Numbered from the stretch's first letter, positions 1 through 8,066 are shown. The stretch is 33,113 nt of DNA from Streptomyces longispororuber (GCF_024448165.1 NZ_JAMOLN010000115.1:1-33113), one strand, 5' to 3'. Notes: generated by a model not told the origin, from the sequence alone. Made by a program: numbers and translations.

Positions 1-7
1 CACGCCC

Positions 8-1498
8 TCACGACGCCGCTCCGCCCACGGCGAGGGCGACCAGGTCGTCCCTGCTCAGACCCGGCACGTCGCGCTCGGCGACCACCCGGCCCGCCCGGAC
101 CACGACGACCCGGTCCGCGAGCCGCAGCACCTCCTCGGCCGACGACGACGCGAGCAGTACGGCGACGCCGCGCGCGGCGAGTGCGTCGACGAGGGCATGG
201 ATGTCGGCCATCGCCGCGATGTCCACGCCGTTGGTGGGGTCCTCCAGGAAGGCGACGACCGGTTCGGTCTCCAGCCACTTGGCGAGCAGCACCTTCTGCT
301 GGTTGCCGCCGGAGAGCGTGCCGGCCGGCGGGTTCCCGGCGAGCGCGACCACCCCGTAGTTCTCGCGCAGTGGCTCGGCGCGCCGGGCCAGGTCACCGGC
401 CCGGTGCCAGCGGCGGCGGGCGAAGCGGTCGCCGGCGAGCAACAGGTTCTCGTCGACGGAGAGTTCGGGGACGAGGCCGAGGGCGCGCCGGTCGCCGGTG
501 ACGCAGCGCAGTCCGCTCGCCAGCGAGGCGGCCACCTTCCCGAACGGCACGGTCCGCCCGTCGATCTCGAACGCGCCGGTGTCCGGCCTGGCCCGCCCCG
601 ACAAGAGGTCGAAGAGTCCCGACTGGGCGTCCCCGGCGGGCCCGAGGACCGCCACGACCTCGCCCTTGCGCACCTGCACGGAGAAGTCGCGGATCACCCG
701 GCCGCGGCCGAGGCCCCGTACCGCCATCCCCAACTCGTCCTTGGGGGCCGGGCGTTCGGGCCGGGTGGACACGACGTCGCGGCCGACCATGTCGCGGACC
801 AGGGACGCCGCGTCGAACCCGGCCGCGGGGCCGCTGCGGACGACGCCGCCGTCGCGCAGCACGGTGACGCGGTCGGCGATGCCCATGACCTCGTCGATGT
901 AGTGCGAGATGTAGACGACGGCGACGCCCTCGTCGCGCAGCCTGCGCACCAGCGTCCGGATCTGTCCGGCCGCCTCGGCGCTCAGGCACGCGGTCGGCTC
1001 GTCGAGGACGAGGACCCGGCCGCCGCGCCGCACTTCGCGCGCCACCTCCACCATGGTCTGTTCGGCGACGGTGAGTTCGCCCGCGGGGCGGCGTACGTCG
1101 ATGGCGAGGCCGAGGTCGGCGAGCGCCGTGCGGGCCCGGGCGTGGACGGCCCGCCAGTCGACGACGCCGCGGCTCACCGGGAGCGCGCCGAGCATGATGT
1201 TCTCGGCGACCGTGAGGCCCATCGCCAGTTCGCGGCGCTGCGGGACGAACGCGATGCCGAGACGGCGGGCGCGGCGCACGGTGAGACCGGGGTGGGCGTG
1301 CCCGTCGACCTCGACCGTGCCGCGGTCGGCCTGGTGGACGCCGGAGAGGACCTGGACAAGCGTCGACTTGCCCGCACCGTTCATGCCCATCAGGGCGTGC
1401 ACCTCGCCGGGGTACAGGTCGAGGTCGACGTCCCGGAGGGCGGCGGCGCCGCCGAAGCTCTTGGTGACGCCGCGGACGCGCAGCACCGGCCCCGTCAC
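8..1498 (-). CDS. RbsA-type sugar ABC transporter ATP-binding protein
   Basis: A 496-residue protein with two nucleotide-binding domains in tandem, the layout of RbsA/XylG/MglA importers of sugars and related small molecules. Domain 1 has a normal Walker A (GMNGAGKST, residues 38-46), a signature-like LTVAEQ stretch and Walker B VLVLDEPT near 163-169. Domain 2 keeps the signature LSGGNQQK (395-402), but its Walker A is degenerate (GPAGDAQSG, 286-294, no Lys-Ser/Thr), and its Walker B reads LEDPT where LDEPT is usual. The GTG start at 1498 overlaps the stop of the upstream gene (GTGA), so the two are translationally coupled; the open frame upstream of it is not homologous. Permease and binding-protein genes are not in the window and probably lie beyond the left edge. 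The substrate cannot be told from this subunit. Confidence 0.9.
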   Translation of the reverse strand: MTGPVLRVRGVTKSFGGAAALRDVDLDLYPGEVHALMGMNGAGKSTLVQVLSGVHQADRGTVEVDGHAHPGLTVRRARRLGIAFVPQRRELAMGLTVAENIMLGALPVSRGVVDWRAVHARARTALADLGLAIDVRRPAGELTVAEQTMVEVAREVRRGGRVLVLDEPTACLSAEAAGQIRTLVRRLRDEGVAVVYISHYIDEVMGIADRVTVLRDGGVVRSGPAAGFDAASLVRDMVGRDVVSTRPERPAPKDELGMAVRGLGRGRVIRDFSVQVRKGEVVAVLGPAGDAQSGLFDLLSGRARPDTGAFEIDGRTVPFGKVAASLASGLRCVTGDRRALGLVPELSVDENLLLAGDRFARRRWHRAGDLARRAEPLRENYGVVALAGNPPAGTLSGGNQQKVLLAKWLETEPVVAFLEDPTNGVDIAAMADIHALVDALAARGVAVLLASSSAEEVLRLADRVVVVRAGRVVAERDVPGLSRDDLVALAVGGAAS

Positions 1499-2076
1499 GA
1501 CCGGGCCACCCGGCCGTACCCGTGGATGTCGGGGAACGGCGGTTCCTTGTCGGCCTGGAGGTCCACCTGGAAGGTGTTGAGGCACATGCCGAGCATGGTG
1601 AAGTTGCCCAGCGCGCCGATCGTGTCGACGAGTCCCTGCGGGCCGAAGTGGCCGAGGGCGGCGGCGAAGGTCGCGTCGGTGACGAAGTGGTCGTCGAGCA
1701 CCTCGTGCGCGAACTGGAAGAAGGCCTGGTCGGCGGGGTCGTCGAAGGCGACGTCGGCGTACCGCCGCTCGGCGATCGCGCGGACGGCGGGCTCGGGGAC
1801 GCCGGCCTCGACCGCCTGGTGCACATGGGCGTTCCAGGAGTACTGGGCGTCCCAGTGCCGCGCCGCGAGCAGCAGCGCCAGTTCCCGCAGCCGCTTCGGC
1901 AGCGAGCAGTCGAAGCGCGCGAACGCCCCCAGGGAGTCGGCCCGTTCGGCCATCTCGGGGCTGTGCAGCCAGACCCGGAACGGGCCGCGCACCGCACCCC
2001 GCCTGCCGGCGATCCGCGCGGCCAGCTCCCGCTGGCGCTCGGTCATTTCCTCTTCGGTGAGTACGGGGAGCCTCAT
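1495..2076 (-). CDS. Carboxymuconolactone decarboxylase / AhpD-like family protein
   Basis: A 193-residue, mostly helical protein resembling the CMD/AhpD superfamily. The core segment around residues 80-115 (LRELALLLAARHWDAQYSW, then NAHVHQAVEAGV) matches the alkylhydroperoxidase-like fold. The redox CxxC pair of true AhpD is absent, so peroxidase activity is unlikely and a decarboxylase- or isomerase-like role in small-molecule catabolism is more plausible. It starts with ATG at 2076 and its stop overlaps the GTG of the sugar-type ABC ATPase, so the two genes form one operon; this suggests the imported compound is also the substrate. It is divergent from the cupin gene, with a 219-nt gap in which I found no convincing promoter hexamers. 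The family call is good; the reaction is unknown. Confidence 0.8.
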   Translation of the reverse strand: MRLPVLTEEEMTERQRELAARIAGRRGAVRGPFRVWLHSPEMAERADSLGAFARFDCSLPKRLRELALLLAARHWDAQYSWNAHVHQAVEAGVPEPAVRAIAERRYADVAFDDPADQAFFQFAHEVLDDHFVTDATFAAALGHFGPQGLVDTIGALGNFTMLGMCLNTFQVDLQADKEPPFPDIHGYGRVARS

Positions 2077-2295
2077 GGCCGGGATCCGCCTTTACATCCG
2101 GGCACGGTCCGGTTTCGCCGTGCGACGGTGGCCGACCGTACCCCCGCATCCACCGCCGTCGATCCCTCCGGGAATGCAAGGTAAAGCTGCACGCCGGACG
2201 GCATCCGCCGAGCCGGAAAGGCTCTTAACCTCGGTCGGCGCGGCACCCGTGGAGAGCTCCGGGCCGCATCCCACCGGACCCAGGGAAGGACCCGG

Positions 2296-2706
2296 ATGAC
2301 CACGATCATCAAGGCGGCGGAGGTCCCGCTGCTCGACCGCGGCGGCGCCGTCGTGACGACCCCGCTGATCACCACCTCGGCCGCGGGCGGCGAGAACCGG
2401 ATCACCAGCGGCATCAGCGTGTATCCGGTCGGCTCCGGCGCCCCGCTGCACTCGCACAACTGCGACGAGCACGTCACCGTCCTCGACGGCGAGGCCGAGG
2501 TCGTGGTCGACGGCGAGGTGACGCGGCTGACCCGCCACGACACCACGTACGTGCCGTCGCCGATCCCGCACCTCTTCCGCAACGTGGGCGACGGCCCGCT
2601 GCGCATCCTGTGGGTCTACAGCTCGGGCCACGTCACGCGGACGTTCACGGAGACCGGCCGGACCGTGGAGCACCTGTCGGCCGACGACCAGATGGGCAAG
2701 GACTGA
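2296..2706 (+). CDS. Small single-domain cupin protein
   Basis: A 136-residue protein with both cupin motifs. Motif 1 is seen as PLHSHNCDEHVTVLDGEAEV (near residues 50-69), giving the His-x-His and Glu metal ligands. Motif 2 is seen as YVPSPIPHLFRNVG (near 83-96), supplying the last His. It is therefore a likely metal-binding beta-barrel of the kind found in small dioxygenases, isomerases and sensors. A purine-rich GGGAAGGA ends about 6 nt before the ATG and fixes the start. It stands alone and is divergent from the CMD-ABC operon, which makes a shared catabolic role possible. No substrate can be assigned. Confidence 0.85.
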   Translation: MTTIIKAAEVPLLDRGGAVVTTPLITTSAAGGENRITSGISVYPVGSGAPLHSHNCDEHVTVLDGEAEVVVDGEVTRLTRHDTTYVPSPIPHLFRNVGDGPLRILWVYSSGHVTRTFTETGRTVEHLSADDQMGKD

Positions 2707-2740
2707 CCCGCCCGTCCCGCGTGGCCCCCCTCACGGTATT

Positions 2741-2754
2741 TTGAACGTGTTCAA
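2741..2754. promoter_or_regulatory. 14-bp palindromic operator candidate
   Basis: TTGAACGTGTTCAA is a perfect inverted repeat, with TTGAAC arms around a GT spacer, 32 nt before the ATG of the epimerase-like gene. The AT-rich TATTTTGAAC context is unusual in this GC-rich window. The size and symmetry fit a TetR-type operator overlapping the promoter. No TetR gene is in the window, so the regulator would act in trans. This is inferred from symmetry only. Confidence 0.45.
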
Positions 2755-2786
2755 CTCACCGTCGGGTGAGCCGTGAAGGGGGAGCC

Positions 2787-3716
2787 ATGAAGGTCGTACT
2801 GCCGGGCGGCACGGGACAGGTGGGCGGCGTGCTGCGCCGCGCGCTGACGGCGGCGGGGCACGAGGTGACCGTCCTGAGCAGGCGCCCCACGCGCGCGGGC
2901 GACGTGGAGTGGGACGGCCGCACCCAGGGGCCGTGGGCGAAGGAGCTCGACGGCTGCGACGTCGTCGTCAACCTGGCCGGGCGCAGCGTCAGCTGCCGCT
3001 ACACCCCCGCGAACCTCCGGGCGATGATGGACTCGCGCGTCGACTCAGCCCGCGCCGTCGGCGAGGCGATCGCGGGCGCGGCCCGGCCGCCCGCCCTGTG
3101 GCTGCAGATGAGCACCGCCACGATCTACGCCCACTCCTACGACACCGCGCACGACGAGGCGAGCGGCGTCATCGGCGGCACCGAGCCCGGCGTCCCCGCC
3201 TACTGGGCGTACAGCGTGCGGATCGCCAGGGAGTGGGAGCGGGCGCAGGAGGAGGCCGACACCCCGGACACCCGCAAGGTCGCCCTGCGCGCGGCCATGG
3301 TCATGAGCCCGGACCGGGGCGGGGTCTTCGACGTGCTGTCCCGGATGGTCCGCCTCGGCCTCGGCGGACCGGTCGCGGGCGGCCGCCAGTACATGTCGTG
3401 GATCCACGACCGGGACTTCGTGCGCGCGGTCGAGTTCCTGACCGCGCGCGAGGACCTGACGGGACCGGTGAACCTCGCGGCCCCGCAGCCGCTCCCGCAG
3501 CGCGACTTCATGCGCGTCCTGCGCCGGGCCCGGCGCGTCCCCGTCGGCCTGCCGGCCACGCGCGCGATGGCGGAGCTCGGCGCCTTCGCGCTGCGCTCGG
3601 ACACGGAGCTGCTCCTCAAGAGCCGCCGGGTGGTCCCCGGCCGGCTCCTGGACGCCGGCTTCTCCTTCGCGCACGAGCGGTGGGAGACGGCCGCGCGGGA
3701 TCTCGTGGGCCGCTGA
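2787..3716 (+). CDS. TIGR01777-type NAD(P)-binding epimerase-like protein (SDR39U1/YfcH family)
   Basis: A 309-residue extended short-chain dehydrogenase fold protein. The N terminus has the Rossmann motif (VVLPGGTGQVG, residues 3-13), then VVNLAGRSV near 60, a Ser-Thr segment (LQMSTATIYAH) at the usual catalytic strand, and the C-terminal DUF1731-like segment (SDTELLLKSRRVVPGRLLDAGF) typical of this subfamily. The canonical YxxxK is not obvious (YWAYSVRIAREWE), as in other members, and the reaction is unknown for the family. The ATG at 2787 is preferred because AAGGGGGAG lies just upstream; an in-frame GTG at 2766 has no such site. A palindromic operator candidate precedes it and a hairpin follows, so it is probably monocistronic. 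Confidence 0.85.
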   Translation: MKVVLPGGTGQVGGVLRRALTAAGHEVTVLSRRPTRAGDVEWDGRTQGPWAKELDGCDVVVNLAGRSVSCRYTPANLRAMMDSRVDSARAVGEAIAGAARPPALWLQMSTATIYAHSYDTAHDEASGVIGGTEPGVPAYWAYSVRIAREWERAQEEADTPDTRKVALRAAMVMSPDRGGVFDVLSRMVRLGLGGPVAGGRQYMSWIHDRDFVRAVEFLTAREDLTGPVNLAAPQPLPQRDFMRVLRRARRVPVGLPATRAMAELGAFALRSDTELLLKSRRVVPGRLLDAGFSFAHERWETAARDLVGR

Positions 3717-3738
3717 CGCCCCCGGCCGGAGGGGGTGC

Positions 3739-3761
3739 GGCCGTCACCGGGCGTGACCGCC
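3739..3761 (+). terminator. Stem-loop after the epimerase-like gene
   Basis: GGCCGTCAC and GTGACCGCC form a 9-bp stem with one C-C mismatch around a CGGGC loop, 22 nt after the stop codon. There is no T-tract, as is common in Streptomyces. It could end the upstream transcript before the TAXI gene. Confidence 0.4.
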
Positions 3762-3779
3762 CCCGGACGCCTTCGGGCC

Positions 3780-3809
3780 TGGTCAGTGGCCGGTCCCAGC
3801 TGGCAGGAT
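3780..3809 (+). promoter_or_regulatory. Possible promoter giving a leaderless TAXI mRNA
   Basis: TGGTCA (3780-3785) and CAGGAT (3804-3809) are separated by 18 nt. The A of the ATG at 3816 lies 7 nt after the -10 element, and there is no Shine-Dalgarno sequence, so a leaderless transcript is possible. The hexamers are weak. Confidence 0.3.
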
Positions 3810-3815
3810 CGCGGC

Positions 3816-4820
3816 ATGCCACCGGCCCCCTTCCAGACGTTCCGCCCGACCCGCCGTCGCGCCCTCACCGGCTCGGCGATCGGCCTCGTGGTGTTCGGGC
3901 TGCTGCTGTGGTGGCTGCTGCCGCTCGGCGAGCGGTCGCCGAGCGGCTCGGTGACCTTCAGCACGGGGGCGCGCACCGGCGTCTACGAGAAGTACGGGAA
4001 CCTCCTCAAGACGGCACTGGCCCGCGACCTGCCCGGCCTCGACGTGTCGCTCACCGGCAGCGAGGGCTCCTGGGACAACGTGGAGCGAGTGGCCACCGGC
4101 AAGGCGGACTTCACCATCGCGGCGGCCGACGCGGTCGCCAAGTACCAGTTCCAGGACCGCCCCGGCGCCCTGCGGCTGCGCGGCTGCGCCCGGCTCTACG
4201 ACGACTACATGCAGCTCGTCGTGCCGCGGGACTCACCCGTGAAGACCGTCGCCGACCTGCGGGGCAAGCGGGTGGCCGTGGGAGGCAGGGCGTCCGGGGT
4301 GCGGCTGATCGCGGACCGGGTGCTGCAGGCGGCCGGGCTCGACCTCGACACGGACATCAAGCCCGTGGGGATCGGCATAGACACCATGCCGCGCGCCCTC
4401 AAGTCCGGCGAGATCGACGCGTTCTTCTGGTCGGGCGGACTGCCCACCAACCACGTCCGCGAGCTGTCGAAGGAGTTCCCGGTCCGGCTCGTCGAGCTCG
4501 GCGACCTCGTGGAGAAGCTGCACAGACTGGGCGAATCCTCGCGCTACTACCGTGCCGCGGTGATGCCCGCCGACGCCTATCCGGCCGCCCAGCGCGGCAA
4601 GGCCGTCAGCACGCTGGCCGTGGCGAACCTGCTGGTGACGACCGACCGTACGGACCCCGCGCTGACCGAGGCCGTGACCCGTACGGTCATCGACAGCCGC
4701 GACCACATCGGCACCGAGGTGCACGCGGCCCAGCTCGTCGACCTGAGGACCGCCGTCTACACGGATCCGCTCGCCCTGCACGAGGGCGCGCGCCGCTACT
4801 ACCGCTCGGTCAAACCCTGA
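3816..4820 (+). CDS. TAXI family TRAP-type solute-binding protein, membrane-anchored
   Basis: A 334-residue protein. After a short basic start it has one hydrophobic segment (residues about 20-43, SAIGLVVFGLLLWWLLPL) without a lipobox, so it is probably anchored outside the membrane. The mature part has TAXI-family features: FSTGARTGVYEKYGNLL near the start, GSWDNVERVATGKADFTIA, VVPRDSPVKTVADLRGKRVA and AFFWSGGLPTNHV. TAXI proteins characterised in thermophiles bind glutamate or glutamine. No TRAP permease (DctQ/DctM) gene is nearby. The gene is convergent with the kinase gene gluK and overlaps it by 22 nt, next to a glutamate importer, which suggests a sensing rather than a transport role (inference). 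The ATG at 3816 was chosen because it immediately precedes the membrane segment; the open frame extends further upstream. Confidence 0.85.
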   Translation: MPPAPFQTFRPTRRRALTGSAIGLVVFGLLLWWLLPLGERSPSGSVTFSTGARTGVYEKYGNLLKTALARDLPGLDVSLTGSEGSWDNVERVATGKADFTIAAADAVAKYQFQDRPGALRLRGCARLYDDYMQLVVPRDSPVKTVADLRGKRVAVGGRASGVRLIADRVLQAAGLDLDTDIKPVGIGIDTMPRALKSGEIDAFFWSGGLPTNHVRELSKEFPVRLVELGDLVEKLHRLGESSRYYRAAVMPADAYPAAQRGKAVSTLAVANLLVTTDRTDPALTEAVTRTVIDSRDHIGTEVHAAQLVDLRTAVYTDPLALHEGARRYYRSVKP

Positions 4821-6232
4821 ACCGTCGTCGGCGCCGGGGCCGTGCGCGGCACCCGGACCGTCACCTTCAGGCCGTGCGGCTCGTGGTGCGCGTACGCGAT
4901 GGAGCCGCCGCCCGCCGTGAGCAGCGCGCGCGAGATGGACAGGCCGAGTCCTGACCCCTTGACGTTCTGGTGCCGGCCGCTGCGCCAGAACCGGTCGCCG
5001 ATCCGGGCCAGCTCCTCCGCGCGCAGCCCCGGGCCGCCGTCGGTGACCTCGACGGACGTGCTCCCGCCGTTCGCCCGCACCGTGACGCGGACCTCCTGCC
5101 CCTCGGGCGTGAACTTCAGCGCGTTGTCCACCACCGCGTCCAGGGCGCTGGACAGCGCGACCGGGTCGGCCCAGCCGGTCACCGCGGGACAGTCGGCGAC
5201 CAGCCGTACACCCTTCTCGTCGGCGGTCAGCCGCCACGCCTCGACCCGCTCGGCGGCCAGCTCACCGATGTCGGTCAGCCGCAGGTCCGCCGCCGTGTGC
5301 TCGGCAAGCGCCAGGTCGAGCAGGTCGTCCAGGACCCGGGCCAGGCGCTTGCCCTCGGCCCGCACGGACGCGATCTCCTCGTTCCCCTCCGGCAGTTCGT
5401 ACGACAGGACCTCGATGCGCAGCAGCAGGGCGGCCAGCGGATTGCGCAGCTGGTGCGAGGCGTCGGCGACGAAGGCGCGCTGCTGCTCCAGGACGTCCTC
5501 GACGTTGTCGGCCATCTCGTTGAACGACCGGGCCAGGCGGCGCAGTTCCGGCGGGCCGCCGGCCGCAGCGACGCGCGACTTGAGCCGCCCCGTGGCGATG
5601 TCGTGCGTCGTCGCGTCGAGGACCCGTACGGGCCGCAGCACCCACCCCGTCAGGCGCAGCGCGGCGCCCACCGCCAGCAGCATCGCCGCCGCCTCGCCCG
5701 CCGCGATGATCAGCCAGCCGCGCAGCGTCTTGGCGCGCATCGCGCCGGTCGGCGACTCGGTGACGACGACGGCGACCACGTCCCCGTCCCTGACCACCGG
5801 CGAGGCGACCACGAGACGGCCCTGCTGCCACGGCCACACCTGCGGCGGATCGTGGCTGCCGCGCGAGTACATCGCCTCGTCGAACGCCGACCGCAGCTGC
5901 CCGTCACCCGGCACCCGGAAGTCGCCCGGCGCCCGCCCCATGGGGTCGAGGTTCCGGTAGAAGACGCCCGCCTTTATGCCGTACACGTCGTGGTAGCGGG
6001 CGAGTTCCTTCTGCAGGGTCTGCTGCCGCTCGTCCGTCACGTCCACCCCGTCCTCGCTCGCCCGCGTGGTCACGAACTGCGCGAGCGAGGCGAACCGGGC
6101 GGTGTCGTCGATGCGGTCCACGACGACCTTCTGCTGCTGCGCGGAGGCGACGCTGACCGCCAGCGGGAAGCCGAGCGCGAGCAGCACTCCGGCCATGAGG
6201 ACGATGAGGAGCGGAAGCAGGCGTGCGCGCAC
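4799..6232 (-). CDS. gluK: Sensor histidine kinase, probable glutamate sensor GluK
   Basis: A 477-residue membrane kinase. A first helix (about 4-28) and a second (about 172-198) flank an extracytoplasmic sensor of some 140 residues; a HAMP linker follows. The dimerisation box FVADASHQLRNPL places the phospho-acceptor at His260. The ATPase part shows the N box (DNALKFTPEG), the DGGPGL G1 box and the GSGLGLSIS G2 box. The GTG start lies 21 nt after the stop of the response-regulator gene, so both are one operon. The position beside a gluABCD-like operon matches the GluR-GluK system described in S. coelicolor for glutamate sensing; the name is assigned by context and recollection. The 3' end overlaps the convergent TAXI gene. 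Confidence 0.88.
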   Translation of the reverse strand: MRARLLPLLIVLMAGVLLALGFPLAVSVASAQQQKVVVDRIDDTARFASLAQFVTTRASEDGVDVTDERQQTLQKELARYHDVYGIKAGVFYRNLDPMGRAPGDFRVPGDGQLRSAFDEAMYSRGSHDPPQVWPWQQGRLVVASPVVRDGDVVAVVVTESPTGAMRAKTLRGWLIIAAGEAAAMLLAVGAALRLTGWVLRPVRVLDATTHDIATGRLKSRVAAAGGPPELRRLARSFNEMADNVEDVLEQQRAFVADASHQLRNPLAALLLRIEVLSYELPEGNEEIASVRAEGKRLARVLDDLLDLALAEHTAADLRLTDIGELAAERVEAWRLTADEKGVRLVADCPAVTGWADPVALSSALDAVVDNALKFTPEGQEVRVTVRANGGSTSVEVTDGGPGLRAEELARIGDRFWRSGRHQNVKGSGLGLSISRALLTAGGGSIAYAHHEPHGLKVTVRVPRTAPAPTTVQGLTER

Positions 6233-6253
6233 GCGAGGACCCTACGGCTTCCG

Positions 6254-6940
6254 CTACGCGGCCGGAGCGACGAGCCGGTACCCGACGCCGCGCACGGTCT
6301 CGATGAGGGCGGGCATCCGCAGCTTGGAACGCAGGGACGCCACGTGCACCTCCAGGGTGCGCCCCGTCCCCTCCCAACTGGTGCGCCACACCTCGCTGAT
6401 GATCTGCTCCCGCCGGAAGACGACACCCGGCCGCTGCGCGAGGAGGGCCAGCAGGTCGAACTCCTTGCGGGTGAGCTGGACGGCCGCGCCGTCCACCGTG
6501 ACCTGCCGCGTGGGCAGGTCGATCACCACGCCGCCGAGCTGCACCTCGTGCTCGCTCGTGGGGGCGGGCTCCTCCTGGGCGGTGCGCCGGCTGACGGCGT
6601 GGATGCGGGCCAGCAGCTCGCCGGTGTCGTACGGCTTCACCACGTAGTCGTCCGCGCCGAGGTTGAGCCCGTGGATGCGGGACCGTACGTCCGCGCGCGC
6701 GGTCACCATGATCACCGGCGTCGACGTCCGCTTGCGGATCTTCCCGCACACCTCGTAGCCGTCCTGGTCGGGCAGCCCCAGGTCGAGCAGCACGACCCCG
6801 AAGGCGTCCGCCTCCGGGACGAGCGCCTGGAGCGCCTCCTCGCCACTGCGCGCGTGCCGAACCGTGAAGCCGTGCCGGGCCAGGACGGCCGACAGCGCGG
6901 CGGCCACATGATCGTCGTCCTCGACGAGCAGCAGTCTCAT
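6254..6940 (-). CDS. gluR: OmpR-family response regulator, probable GluR
   Basis: A 228-residue regulator. The receiver domain has the acidic pair (VEDDD, residues 6-10), the phosphorylation site Asp53 in LLDLGLPD, Thr80 and Lys102 in VVKPYD. The C-terminal winged helix spans about 130-225, with the typical TRKEFDLLALLAQRPG and VHVASLRSKL segments and a VRGVGYRL end. AGGGGG stands about 6 nt before the ATG. It is transcribed with the kinase and divergently from gluABCD, which it most likely controls through sites in the 253-nt gap. The assignment to GluR rests on synteny with the known glutamate system. Confidence 0.9.
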   Translation of the reverse strand: MRLLLVEDDDHVAAALSAVLARHGFTVRHARSGEEALQALVPEADAFGVVLLDLGLPDQDGYEVCGKIRKRTSTPVIMVTARADVRSRIHGLNLGADDYVVKPYDTGELLARIHAVSRRTAQEEPAPTSEHEVQLGGVVIDLPTRQVTVDGAAVQLTRKEFDLLALLAQRPGVVFRREQIISEVWRTSWEGTGRTLEVHVASLRSKLRMPALIETVRGVGYRLVAPAA

Positions 6941-6995
6941 TTCGGCCCCCTCACCCGGTCCGGTCCCTGAAGTTCACCAAGGCATCCACGCCGAT

Positions 6996-7111
6996 ACATA
7001 AGGACGACGTCAAGAGCCTTCTGGTTACGTCCGGGTTCCGTTATGCAGCCGGTACGTACCACCCACGCCCTCTTCACGCATAGTGTCCGGTTGCGGCCGG
7101 ATCGTTATGCT
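6996..7111. promoter_or_regulatory. gluR-gluA intergenic repeats, candidate GluR sites
   Basis: CGTTATGC occurs twice on the plus strand, at 7039-7046 and 7103-7110, each preceded by GTCCGG (7029 and 7085). A related CCTTATGT occurs on the minus strand at 6996-7003, also preceded by GTCC. The second copy contains an inverted TCCGG/CCGGA pair (7086-7101), and TATGCT (7106-7111) could be a -10 element with no good -35, as expected for an activator-dependent promoter. The exact published GluR site was not recalled, so equivalence is not claimed. Confidence 0.45.
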
Positions 7112-7193
7112 CAATTTCCCCTCAGATGTAATGACGCTGGTCGTACCGGGTTACTACTGTCCTCCCAACCGAGGAGGATGGAGCAAGACCCCG

Positions 7194-7973
7194 ATGACCG
7201 AAGTTTCGGTGACCAAGGACGCCACTCCCCCTGCGGGCGACGCACTGGTCGCGCTGAGCCAAGTGAACAAGCACTTCGGCGCCCTGCACGTGCTCCAGGA
7301 CATCGACCTGACCATCGCCCGTGGCGAGGTCGTCGTCGTCATCGGCCCGTCGGGCTCCGGCAAGTCGACGCTGTGCCGCACGATCAACCGCCTGGAGACG
7401 GTGGATTCCGGCGCGATCACGATCGACGGCAAGCCGCTGCCCCAGGAGGGCAAGGAGCTGGCCCGGCTGCGCGCGGACGTGGGCATGGTCTTCCAGTCCT
7501 TCAACCTCTTCGCGCACAAGACGGTGCTCGAGAACGTGATGCTGGGCCAGATCAAGGTCCGCAAGACGGACAAGAAGGCCGCCGAGGAGAAGGCGCGAGC
7601 CCTCCTCGACCGGGTCGGCGTCGGCACGCAGGCGGACAAGTACCCCGCCCAGCTCTCCGGCGGTCAGCAGCAACGCGTCGCCATCGCGCGGGCGTTGGCG
7701 ATGGACCCGAAGGTGATGCTCTTCGACGAGCCGACCTCCGCGCTCGACCCGGAGATGATCAACGAGGTCCTCGAGGTGATGCAGCAGCTCGCCCGGGACG
7801 GCATGACGATGGTGGTGGTCACGCACGAGATGGGCTTCGCCCGCTCCGCGGCCAACCGCGTCGTCTTCATGGCGGACGGCCGCATCGTCGAGGAGGCCGT
7901 CCCCGACCAGTTCTTCAGCAACCCGCGCAGCGATCGGGCCAAGGACTTCCTGTCGAAGATCCTGCACCACTAG
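7194..7973 (+). CDS. gluA: Glutamate ABC transporter ATP-binding protein GluA
   Basis: A 259-residue polar amino acid importer ATPase that energises uptake through GluC/GluD. Walker A is GPSGSGKST (51-59), the Q-loop is VFQSFNLF (99-106), the signature is LSGGQQQR (154-161), Walker B is VMLFDEPT (174-181), and the switch His is in VVVTHEM. The ATG at 7194 gives the normal family length. GGAG at 7180-7183 is well placed, while a stronger GGAGG further up is about 16 nt away. An in-frame GTG at 7083 would add a non-homologous extension through the promoter region and is rejected. It is the first gene of gluABCD. Confidence 0.93.
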   Translation: MTEVSVTKDATPPAGDALVALSQVNKHFGALHVLQDIDLTIARGEVVVVIGPSGSGKSTLCRTINRLETVDSGAITIDGKPLPQEGKELARLRADVGMVFQSFNLFAHKTVLENVMLGQIKVRKTDKKAAEEKARALLDRVGVGTQADKYPAQLSGGQQQRVAIARALAMDPKVMLFDEPTSALDPEMINEVLEVMQQLARDGMTMVVVTHEMGFARSAANRVVFMADGRIVEEAVPDQFFSNPRSDRAKDFLSKILHH

Positions 7974-7978
7974 GCACA

Positions 7979-7994
7979 CGCCGCGCCCGCGGCG
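7979..7994 (+). other. Hairpin in the gluA-gluB gap
   Basis: CGCCGCG and CGCGGCG form a perfect stem (realistically 6 bp with a 4-nt loop) just after gluA. A CACACG at 7975 could also pair with CGTGTG further downstream. It may stabilise or partly uncouple the gluB message from gluA; there is no T-tract. Confidence 0.35.
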
Positions 7995-8066
7995 CCGACC
8001 GGCCCCCCGCGCGCGTGTGTTGACCTTTCCCTCCTGCTGAATCTGCCGACACGAAGGATGTTCACC

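Noticed and set aside
197..2299. 700-residue plus-strand frame opposite the ABC and CMD genes
   Set aside because: It is antisense to intact Walker and signature motifs, with no recognisable domain.
3739..3788. RecA-NDp-like promoter before the TAXI gene (GGTCAGTG at 3781)
   Set aside because: The -35 has a mismatch and the distance to the -10 is 15 nt instead of 8.
7083..7193. Earlier GTG start for gluA
   Set aside because: It runs through the operator repeats and adds residues not expected in the ATPase family.
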